Source: Paenalcaligenes faecalis
Lineage (GTDB): Bacteria > Pseudomonadota > Gammaproteobacteria > Burkholderiales > Burkholderiaceae_B
Direction of reading: 5' to 3'
Length of the DNA: 64,000 nucleotides
Assembly: GCF_027557445.1 (NCBI RefSeq)
Contig: NZ_CP106841.1
Coordinates: 2,032,001 to 2,096,000, forward strand
Positions 57,356 through 64,000 of the stretch are shown here, piece by piece. The first letter of the stretch is position 1, and each line of letters begins with the position of its first letter. The position numbers and the translations under genes are program-made. Below the pieces are notes generated by a model. It did no database searches, was not told the DNA's origin, and was given only the letters and a program-made list of their open reading frames with translations.

Positions 57356-58482
57356 GTTTTTTCCTGTTTGATGTTAACTAGGCCTGCTTGTCTAAAGACT
57401 AAATCCCAGTGATCCAAAATAGCAGCCATGCCATAACGCTCACGCACTGAAGCCGCTGCACGCTGCCCTAGTACACCTCGTAACCGTGGATCAATCATTA
57501 ACTCACTTAACGCGCGGCGCAGCGCCTGCTCGTTATCCGGCAGGACCAAGGACGCATCACGCCCATTATTTGAAATTTCTTTAGGCCCACTTGGACAATC
57601 TACCGTAACACAGGGCAAGCCTAAGGTCATGGCCTCTAAAAGCACATTGGGAAATCCCTCGTAAGCAGAGGTCAGAACAAATAGCTGGGCCTCTGCCAAG
57701 ACCCGCCACGGCTCTTCGGTGCGCCCCGGAAAAAAGACCTTATCTTTGCAACCTACTAATTCTGCTCGGCGTTGTAAATTTTCACGCTCTGGGCCTTCAC
57801 CATGGATATGTAACGTCCACTCTGGGAATTCTTCTGCTAATAAGCCAAACACCTGTATGAGCTGATCAAACTGCTTGGCTGGAACTAATCGCCCCATCGC
57901 CACTAGCTTACAGTTTGTTTTTTTCTCAACCTCTGCGGCTAAGGGCAAGCTGGCTAATACAGGGGGGATAGGATTAGGAATAACCGCTAAATCCCCTAAA
58001 TTTGGTTCTGCAGCGGCAAAAGCGTGAGCAGCATCCTGAGTCTGAACCACCACCCGAGTTGCCTTAGGATAGAGTTTAGTTCGTAGCGACTGCAATCGTT
58101 TATCTGCACTGCGACTAACAACCGGATTTGTACGCTCGCAAACAATCACAGGGGTACTCACACCACGTAATGCCATCAACACATTAACGTTCACATTCGT
58201 TAGGAACGAGACGACAACATCGGGCTCAAAACGATCATGTAATTGCCGAATAGAGCGTAGTTTTCGCACCGGGGTCAAAAAGGGAGGGAACCACGACAAA
58301 CTGTCTTTAAGCGGTTGAAATTGCACACGCTCATCTAAGTGATAAAAACTACTCTCTGTTCCTAGATGGGTAGGAACAAGACAGACCTCATCACCTTGTT
58401 GCACCCAAGCATTGGCTAAACTGGCAGCCACTCGCTCTGCACCACCGGCATTCATAGAGCTCACAAAAAACAAAATTTTCAT
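57352..58482 (-). CDS. Glycosyltransferase family 4
   Basis: 376 residues, GT-B fold. N-terminal MKILFFVSSMNAGGAERVAASLA is the acceptor-side loop seen in GT4; the donor-side motif is EGFPNVLLEAMTLGLPCVTVDCPSGPKEI, with the two glutamates of the E-x7-E motif. This version resembles HexNAc transferases of the PglH/PglJ type, but the sugar is not certain. Cytoplasmic/membrane-peripheral. It overlaps the fusion gene by 4 bp and follows another GT4 gene by 8 bp. Confidence 0.9.
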   Translation of the reverse strand: MKILFFVSSMNAGGAERVAASLANAWVQQGDEVCLVPTHLGTESSFYHLDERVQFQPLKDSLSWFPPFLTPVRKLRSIRQLHDRFEPDVVVSFLTNVNVNVLMALRGVSTPVIVCERTNPVVSRSADKRLQSLRTKLYPKATRVVVQTQDAAHAFAAAEPNLGDLAVIPNPIPPVLASLPLAAEVEKKTNCKLVAMGRLVPAKQFDQLIQVFGLLAEEFPEWTLHIHGEGPERENLQRRAELVGCKDKVFFPGRTEEPWRVLAEAQLFVLTSAYEGFPNVLLEAMTLGLPCVTVDCPSGPKEISNNGRDASLVLPDNEQALRRALSELMIDPRLRGVLGQRAAASVRERYGMAAILDHWDLVFRQAGLVNIKQEKT

Positions 58483-58490
58483 GGCAGCAC

Positions 58491-59651
58491 CTAATTATTA
58501 TCCGTCGCTGTGGTCTGTGTTTCCGTTGCCTTATTATCCTCTGCTTTTTTGATTTTAGGGAGTAGGCGCTCCCATTGAGCCATGACAATAGGCACAGAAA
58601 AGCGATCTCTAACATCCACGGCTCGACGAGACAACGCGGTACGCTTTAAAGGTCTAGCCATTAAGTCTGACAAGTGGGCCGCCAAGGCATCTGGGTTTTC
58701 TGGTGGATTGACCAAAATGCCATCAATATTATCGCGAATAATTTCTCTAGGCCCCGTATCACAGTCCATCGCTACGACCGGTAAGCCTGAGGCCATTGCC
58801 TCTAAGAGAGTATTCGACAGCCCCTCGGCTCGGGAGCTCAAAACATACATATCGGCCTGTTTATACCAGTCATCCATATTCCCCACGCGCCCTAACAAAC
58901 TAATCCTAGAGGTTAAGTTGGCCTCATCAATTTGTTTTTGTAACGCCGCTCGTTCATCGCCCTCGCCTAAAATCACCAAATCCCAATCAGGAAAGTAGCT
59001 AGCGAGTAAAGTAAAAGCTTGAATCAATAGATCAAAGCCTTTTACGGGGTGCAAACGCCCTACAGCGAGTAAGCGAAAACGATCCGCCTTATCTGGTACC
59101 GGAATAATAGGTTCTTGCTTTTGTAAAGGCCAGCGTACCGCATTAGGAATGATAACCACGCGTGACCCCGGAATATGATCTTGTATCCAGCGGCCTGTGC
59201 CACTGGTTAGAGCTACCACCGCATGCGCTCGGGGATAAGCCCAACGTCGTAAGCGTAACCAGGCATCAGGAAGTTTTTGCATAGGAGGATGCGTATGCTC
59301 TGACACAATAACCCGGCAAGGCAAACCATTTGCAGCCATGACAGATAAAATAGACGCGGTGGTCATCATACCCAATACACAATCAGGCTTATGCTTTTTA
59401 ATTAATTTACGTAAGCGACGTACACGTCGCCAGTTAGCAATAGCACCACGCCAGCCCCCTCCGCTATCATGAGCTGTCCCCATGACATACCGATGTACAC
59501 CCTCGGGAACCGTGTAGACGTCTGTTTTTTTAGGCATTTGAGTCACTAAACTCACTCTATAACCTAGCCGTTGCCAATACGCACTCAAATCCACCGCAAC
59601 ACGTTCAGCACCACCGCCTCGAAGCGAGTGGATCACAATCATAATATGCAT
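58491..59651 (-). CDS. Glycosyltransferase family 4
   Basis: 386 residues, similar to its downstream neighbour: N-terminal MHIMIVIHSLRGGGAERVAVDL and donor motif EGLSNTLLEAMASGLPVVAMDCDTGPREI. The two genes look like an old duplication. A basic and Thr/Asn-rich C-terminal tail (after about residue 365) may contact the membrane. Lies 5 bp downstream of the flippase gene. Sugar specificity unknown; HexNAc-type is likely from resemblance and from the nucleotide-sugar genes upstream. Confidence 0.9.
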   Translation of the reverse strand: MHIMIVIHSLRGGGAERVAVDLSAYWQRLGYRVSLVTQMPKKTDVYTVPEGVHRYVMGTAHDSGGGWRGAIANWRRVRRLRKLIKKHKPDCVLGMMTTASILSVMAANGLPCRVIVSEHTHPPMQKLPDAWLRLRRWAYPRAHAVVALTSGTGRWIQDHIPGSRVVIIPNAVRWPLQKQEPIIPVPDKADRFRLLAVGRLHPVKGFDLLIQAFTLLASYFPDWDLVILGEGDERAALQKQIDEANLTSRISLLGRVGNMDDWYKQADMYVLSSRAEGLSNTLLEAMASGLPVVAMDCDTGPREIIRDNIDGILVNPPENPDALAAHLSDLMARPLKRTALSRRAVDVRDRFSVPIVMAQWERLLPKIKKAEDNKATETQTTATDNN

Positions 59652-59656
59652 AATTT

Positions 59657-61009
59657 TTATTCAGGATCAGACGTTTTCGCCTGTAAGACTGCCGGTTTCA
59701 AGGCCACTAAAAAATAACAAATGAAGGAGCTCGCATACATGCAGCTGGTCGCCAACATAATGCCATGCACCCCCATTTTAGAGGCTAGATAAGTATTCAT
59801 TATGGCTTTAACAGCAAAGTTTACTATCGCTATCGCTGCCATCAAGCCATAACGGTTTTGGCTTGCAAGTAACTGCACTAACACCAGAACCCCAAAATAG
59901 AAGGGTAATTGTAACAGCCCCCAGCGCAATACAGAGCTAACACGCTCTGTGTCAGCAGCACTAAAAGCACCCCGCTCATAGAGTAGGCTTACCCCCCACG
60001 GCGCCAACATAGCCGCAACGGCGGCTATCGCTAAGCCAATGCCCACCATCATCAACGACCACTTTAAGGCTATGGATCTGGCTCGGACGGCCTCGCCTCG
60101 TCGAGTCACATCAGCCAACACAGGTAAGGCAGCCCGACCCACAGAGGCTGCACCCACGCCAAGCATCAATGAAATAAAACGAGTAGCATAGCCTAAAGTA
60201 GCATTCGCATTATCGCCCAAAGAAGCTGCCGTATATTGATCAATAGGCCCTACAAAGCTCATGGCTATTTGACCGATTAACATAATACCCGCAGCGTGGG
60301 CTAAGGCTGGCCACTGCTCTGCGTGAAAACCAAATCGAGGTCGTCCCCAAAAGCCGTCAGCACGTTGCGCCAAATAATACAAACTACCTGACTGCACTAT
60401 ATAGCCAATTAAGGTTCCCCATAATAAGGGCCATACCCCTTGTTCTGGTCCAGCAGCTAAAACAAAAAGTAAAATACTAAAGGCAGGCACACTATCAAGC
60501 AACGTATTGATATGACGCTCGTGCGCCCGTAGCCTAGCCGCCTGCAACCCTGTTAACAAGGTTAATACGGCGGCAGGAGCAAAAGCCCAAATGAGTTCAG
60601 CACTCATGGCTTGGGCCTCTGTGCCTAAGCCTTTTCCAGCAAAAGACAACACCCACGGCCAGATCACCCACAACGCCGCAGAAACGCCCAACCCTAGCAA
60701 TAACATCAGCCCTAATAGCTCGCCTACAAATTGTTGACGCTTTGTTTTGCTGTCGTCTTTTGCGTGAACTAATACGGGAATTAACACAACGGAAAAGACC
60801 CCCACCATCGTGACAGGAATCCAATTCGCCATCACCATCGTGAATTGATAGGCGTCCACCACATCGCTAATTCCATAGCGATAAGCCACAGCCATCTCTT
60901 TGAATGCACCCGCAGCCTTGCCTAATAACAAGAAAAAGGCGACTCTAAAAGCCGCCCTTGCGATGCGTTGATGATCGCTGTGTAAGCGTTTAAGCCAAGA
61001 AGAGGTCAT
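59657..61009 (-). CDS. MurJ/MviN-family polysaccharide or lipid flippase
   Basis: 450 residues with about 12-14 membrane segments and MOP-superfamily features: LLLGKAAGAFKEMAVAYRYGISDVVDAYQ at the N-terminus resembles MurJ/MviN. In this cluster it most likely flips an undecaprenyl-linked oligosaccharide in place of a classical Wzx. A conserved essential MurJ usually lies elsewhere (near rpsT), so this should be a second, locus-specific copy. Starts within the stop of the epimerase gene (TAATG). Confidence 0.85.
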   Translation of the reverse strand: MTSSWLKRLHSDHQRIARAAFRVAFFLLLGKAAGAFKEMAVAYRYGISDVVDAYQFTMVMANWIPVTMVGVFSVVLIPVLVHAKDDSKTKRQQFVGELLGLMLLLGLGVSAALWVIWPWVLSFAGKGLGTEAQAMSAELIWAFAPAAVLTLLTGLQAARLRAHERHINTLLDSVPAFSILLFVLAAGPEQGVWPLLWGTLIGYIVQSGSLYYLAQRADGFWGRPRFGFHAEQWPALAHAAGIMLIGQIAMSFVGPIDQYTAASLGDNANATLGYATRFISLMLGVGAASVGRAALPVLADVTRRGEAVRARSIALKWSLMMVGIGLAIAAVAAMLAPWGVSLLYERGAFSAADTERVSSVLRWGLLQLPFYFGVLVLVQLLASQNRYGLMAAIAIVNFAVKAIMNTYLASKMGVHGIMLATSCMYASSFICYFLVALKPAVLQAKTSDPE

Positions 61010-62052
61010 TACGAGGGATTGTCAGATAAAAACTGCACATACCACGGCATGGCTTGCTCTAGACCTTGGTCAATAGAGAATTGAGGAACATAGCCTAATA
61101 GCTGCTGAGCTTTGCTAATATCGGCTTGAGAGTGTCGTACATCACCAGCACGAAAATCCCCATGTTGAACCTCTTTTAAATAAGGTACCCCATTGGCTGC
61201 CAAACTGGTCTTGAGCATAGCAAATAGCTCGTTTAAATCAGTGCGCGCATTTACGGCTACGTTATAAACCTGATTACGTGCCTCGCCTTGGGCTAAAGCG
61301 GCCAATACATTCATCTGTATGACGTTTTCTATATAGCAAAAATCACGACTGGTTTTACCATCGCCATTGATAACCACATCCTGATCTCGCATCATTGCGC
61401 CTATCCACTTAGGGATTACTGCTGCATACGCACCATCAGGGGTTTGCCTTTTACCAAACACATTAAAGTAGCGTAGACCGATGGCTTCAAAACCGTAAGA
61501 ACGTGCAAATACAGTGGCATACAGCTCATTGACGTATTTGGTGACCGCATAGGGGGACAACGGATTACCAATCGTATGCTCTACCTTGGGCAAAGTAGGG
61601 TGATCACCGTAAGTCGAACTAGAGGCCGCATACACAAATGAGCTCACTTCGGCATCACGAGCAGCAACCAACATATTTAGTTGACCACCAATATTGACCT
61701 CGTTGGTCGTAATAGGATCATTTAATGAGCGCGGCACCGAGCCTAAGGCAGCCTGATGCAGTACATAATCTACCCCCACACACGCTTGATGGCAGGTATC
61801 CAGATGACGGATATCGCCTTCGATAAAATGGAAATTAGCCCATTGCTCTTGACTAACAGCCTGCTGCACCTCGTCTAAGTTATGTTGAAAGCCGGTAGAA
61901 AAGTTATCCAGACCAACGACGATCTGATTTTGCTTTAACAACGCTTCGAGTAGATTAGAGCCAATAAAGCCAGCACATCCTGTTACCAACCATTTTTTAG
62001 GGTCGGTCTGTAATGTGAGCCAAGCACGATCAATAGCTGTAGATGGTTGCAT
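61009..62052 (-). CDS. wbpP: UDP-N-acetylglucosamine 4-epimerase, WbpP/TviC type
   Basis: An extended SDR epimerase interconverting UDP-GlcNAc and UDP-GalNAc (or their uronic acids). NAD loop [11 protein letters not shown], then [10 protein letters not shown], the catalytic Tyr-x3-Lys in [14 protein letters not shown], and [12 protein letters not shown]. Sequence follows P. aeruginosa WbpP closely, including the N-terminal extension before the Rossmann fold. 347 residues. Located between the dehydrogenase and the flippase. Confidence 0.93.
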   Translation of the reverse strand: MQPSTAIDRAWLTLQTDPKKWLVTGCAGFIGSNLLEALLKQNQIVVGLDNFSTGFQHNLDEVQQAVSQEQWANFHFIEGDIRHLDTCHQACVGVDYVLHQAALGSVPRSLNDPITTNEVNIGGQLNMLVAARDAEVSSFVYAASSSTYGDHPTLPKVEHTIGNPLSPYAVTKYVNELYATVFARSYGFEAIGLRYFNVFGKRQTPDGAYAAVIPKWIGAMMRDQDVVINGDGKTSRDFCYIENVIQMNVLAALAQGEARNQVYNVAVNARTDLNELFAMLKTSLAANGVPYLKEVQHGDFRAGDVRHSQADISKAQQLLGYVPQFSIDQGLEQAMPWYVQFLSDNPS

Positions 62053-62069
62053 ACCCTGCCTTTTACTTT

Positions 62070-63344
62070 TTACAAACGTAAATCCGAATCATTACGATCC
62101 AAGATATATTTCAGATCATAAAGCACATGAGGAGCCTTACCTAAAGCTCGGATTTTTTCAGCGCCCATGTTTTTAAACTCGTCATGAGCCACGGCCAACA
62201 CAATACCGTCATACTGCCCCATTTCAGGTTGAGTAATTGGTTTAATCCCGTATTCTTTATGCGCTTCTTCGGCATCGACCCAAGGATCAAACACATCGAC
62301 ATTGACATCATACTCAGCGAGCTCATGCACAATATCAACAATACGAGTATTCCGTAAATCTGGACAGTTTTCTTTAAAAGCCAACCCCATAATCAAGACC
62401 CGAGAACCCTGCACCTGAATGCATTTTTTTGTCATGCTTTTGACAAGCTGAGATGCCACATAGGCCCCCATGCCATCGTTTAAGCGACGCCCCGCCAAAA
62501 TAATCTCAGGATGATAACCAATAGACTGGGCTTTATGTGTTAGGTAGTAAGGATCAACACCAATACAGTGCCCACCCACTAAACCGGGGCGGAAAGGCAG
62601 GAAGTTCCATTTAGTGCCTGCTGCCTCTAGGACGTCCAAGGTATCAATACCAAGCTTATTAAAAATTAAGGTGAGCTCATTGATTAAGGCGATATTCACA
62701 TCACGCTGGGTATTTTCAATGACCTTCGCGGCTTCAGCCACACGTATGGAGGCTGCTTTATGAGTACCCGCCGTAATAATTTCTGAGTACAGTGCATCAA
62801 CCACGTCAGCGATCTCTGGGGTGGAGCCAGACGTTACCTTGCGTATAGACGGGAGGCGATGGACTTTATCACCTGGGTTAATGCGCTCTGGACTGTAGCC
62901 TGCAAAAAAGTCTTCGTTAAAGCGTAATCCAGAAACACGTTCAAGCACTGGCACACAGTCTTCTTCGGTTGCCCCTGGATAAACGGTGGATTCATAAATG
63001 ACGATGTCACCACGTTTTAAGACCTTACCAATGGTCTCGCTAGCGCGAATCAAGGGAGTCAAATCCGGACGTTTATACTCATCAATCGGCGTGGGAACAG
63101 TCACAATGTATACATTAGCCTGCGCAAGCTCAGACGCATCACTGGTATAACGTAGCTGGGCTGCCGTTTTTAGCTCTTCGGGCTCGACCTCAAGGGTGTT
63201 ATCAATTCCGCTGCTTAACTCGGCAATACGGCGTGGATTAATATCAAAGCCCAACACATCGCGTTTTTTGCCAAATTCTACTGCCAAGGGCAAACCTACA
63301 TAGCCCAAACCAATCACGGCAAGTTTAATGTTTTGCAAATCCAA
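62070..63344 (-). CDS. wbpO: UDP-N-acetylhexosamine 6-dehydrogenase, WbpO/TviB type
   Basis: Oxidises a UDP-HexNAc to the uronic acid (UDP-GalNAcA or UDP-GlcNAcA). NAD loop [15 protein letters not shown], catalytic Cys in [12 protein letters not shown], and the central dimerisation motif [13 protein letters not shown] are present. 424 residues. Close to WbpO and the Vi-antigen enzyme TviB; paired with a WbpP/TviC-type epimerase, as in loci making GalNAcA-containing polymers. GTTATT precedes the ATG, with no strong Shine-Dalgarno. Confidence 0.93.
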   Translation of the reverse strand: MDLQNIKLAVIGLGYVGLPLAVEFGKKRDVLGFDINPRRIAELSSGIDNTLEVEPEELKTAAQLRYTSDASELAQANVYIVTVPTPIDEYKRPDLTPLIRASETIGKVLKRGDIVIYESTVYPGATEEDCVPVLERVSGLRFNEDFFAGYSPERINPGDKVHRLPSIRKVTSGSTPEIADVVDALYSEIITAGTHKAASIRVAEAAKVIENTQRDVNIALINELTLIFNKLGIDTLDVLEAAGTKWNFLPFRPGLVGGHCIGVDPYYLTHKAQSIGYHPEIILAGRRLNDGMGAYVASQLVKSMTKKCIQVQGSRVLIMGLAFKENCPDLRNTRIVDIVHELAEYDVNVDVFDPWVDAEEAHKEYGIKPITQPEMGQYDGIVLAVAHDEFKNMGAEKIRALGKAPHVLYDLKYILDRNDSDLRL

Positions 63345-63374
63345 CGTTATTCTCCAAAAATAAAAAACGCAGGC

Positions 63375-64000
63375 TTATTCAGACCGTTCACGTTTTGCCC
63401 GTCGTACTGATGGTAATAACAACCATGCCGGACGACGCCAATGTACCAAGCGCGCATATAGCCAGATATAACTACAAGCGAACACCACCAAACTAGCACC
63501 AAGCATCCACGGATTATTCCACCAAATCGTGGCAGGAACCAAACCAATTAGTACCAGCCCCCATAAATAAGGTGAGGCCATTGCATTCGAGGTAGGAGGC
63601 ACATAACGACGCCCCTCTTTAACCACTCTAACACGGACTAATCGACGAAAGATAAGCTGATGCAAGTGTAAGGAGTCCGGCTGGTCTACCGGCACACCTC
63701 GTTTAAACTTACGCCGCCAAATCGAAAACAACGTTTCAAAAACAGGGTAAAACAGCACCGCCAATGCATAAAATGGCGACACACTGGGATTACGAACCAC
63801 TAGCTGGACGGCCAGTTCAGCCAACATAAAACCCAAGAAGTACGCCCCGCCATCACCTAAAAAGACGCGACCAAAAGGAAAGTTCCAAGCCAAAAACCCA
63901 AAGGTAGCAGAGGCCAACGAAGAGGCAATTAAAAAGATGGGGTAATCCTGTACCTGCCAAGCTACTAATGCGATGGAGGTGGCCATCAATACAGCCACCA
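63375..64000 (-). CDS. WecA/MraY-family undecaprenyl-phosphate sugar-1-phosphate transferase, 5' end outside window
   Basis: The C-terminal ~208 residues of a polytopic membrane transferase that starts lipid-linked polysaccharide synthesis. Visible are FLGDGGAYFLGFMLAEL (the conserved Asp-containing loop), a following HLHQLIFRR (the HxH-type motif of WecA relatives), and several membrane helices. The catalytic NxxNxxDG part lies beyond the right edge. Transcription runs leftward into wbpO, 30 bp downstream, so it likely leads the polysaccharide operon. Confidence 0.87.
   Translation of the reverse strand, partial: VAVLMATSIALVAWQVQDYPIFLIASSLASATFGFLAWNFPFGRVFLGDGGAYFLGFMLAELAVQLVVRNPSVSPFYALAVLFYPVFETLFSIWRRKFKRGVPVDQPDSLHLHQLIFRRLVRVRVVKEGRRYVPPTSNAMASPYLWGLVLIGLVPATIWWNNPWMLGASLVVFACSYIWLYARLVHWRRPAWLLLPSVRRAKRERSE

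Overview
The window reads as one continuous chromosomal segment of a betaproteobacterium, most likely Burkholderiales and probably Alcaligenaceae. The reasons are the gene order (TPR protein-lolB-ispE-tRNA-Gln-prs-rplY-pth), the two-domain malic enzyme, and protein sequences that fit this group. The species cannot be fixed without a search. Genes are dense on both strands, and I see no rRNA, insertion sequence, prophage or CRISPR array. The window cuts two genes: rsmE at the left edge and a WecA-like transferase at the right edge.

Layout. 0-8.4 kb: rsmE, an orphan barstar, maeB, a degenerate FAD-domain-like protein, an aminotransferase, a lytic transglycosylase and ubiD. 8.4-12 kb: a yqjD-yqjE-yqjK-like membrane/stress set, upp and dacB. 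12.1-17.7 kb: queA-tgt-yajC-secD-secF (queuosine modification of tRNA, then protein export). 17.8-25.4 kb: miaB-phoH-ybeY-corC-lnt, facing a PAS-PAS-GGDEF-EAL protein whose 3' end overlaps lnt. 25.5-26.1 kb: tRNA-Ala, tRNA-Glu and tRNA-Asp with clear promoters. 26.3-30.1 kb: bioB, two transporters and a peroxiredoxin.

30.4-36.2 kb is a molybdenum-cofactor region: moaC-moaD-moaE-moaB-moeA on +, mobA and moaA on -, then fdhD. Together these make and mature Moco/MGD, with fdhD pointing to a formate dehydrogenase encoded elsewhere. 36.2-39.6 kb holds a possibly inactive acyl-CoA thioesterase-like protein, a Usp protein, a DUF442 sulfur transferase, a group III truncated haemoglobin, an AhpD-like protein and an ArsR regulator with the cysteine spacing of persulfide sensors. 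39.7-48.4 kb is housekeeping: ychF, a CPBP protease, pth, rplY, prs, tRNA-Gln, ispE, lolB, a TPR protein and mutM.

48.5-53.5 kb carries a small probable catabolic operon (MBL-fold protein, FAD monooxygenase, DUF2783), a PAP2 phosphatase and a D-2-hydroxyacid/2-hydroxyglutarate dehydrogenase. 53.6-64 kb is a surface-polysaccharide locus: a phosphohexomutase on + and, on -, a WecA-like initiating transferase, WbpO/TviB-type dehydrogenase, WbpP/TviC-type epimerase, MurJ-type flippase and three GT4 genes. The last GT4 gene is a tandem GT4-GT4 fusion that ends at a frameshift.

The observations I rate highest are: the GT4-GT4 fusion with its displaced but still readable C-terminal tail; an MBL protein that has lost all second-metal ligands but kept all first-metal ligands; the BigR/SqrR-like regulator beside sulfur genes; ispE ending inside tRNA-Gln; a perfect 15-bp inverted repeat enclosing tRNA-Ala; and moaD's di-glycine codons doubling as the moaE ribosome binding site. 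I found no convincing wholly new multi-gene system.
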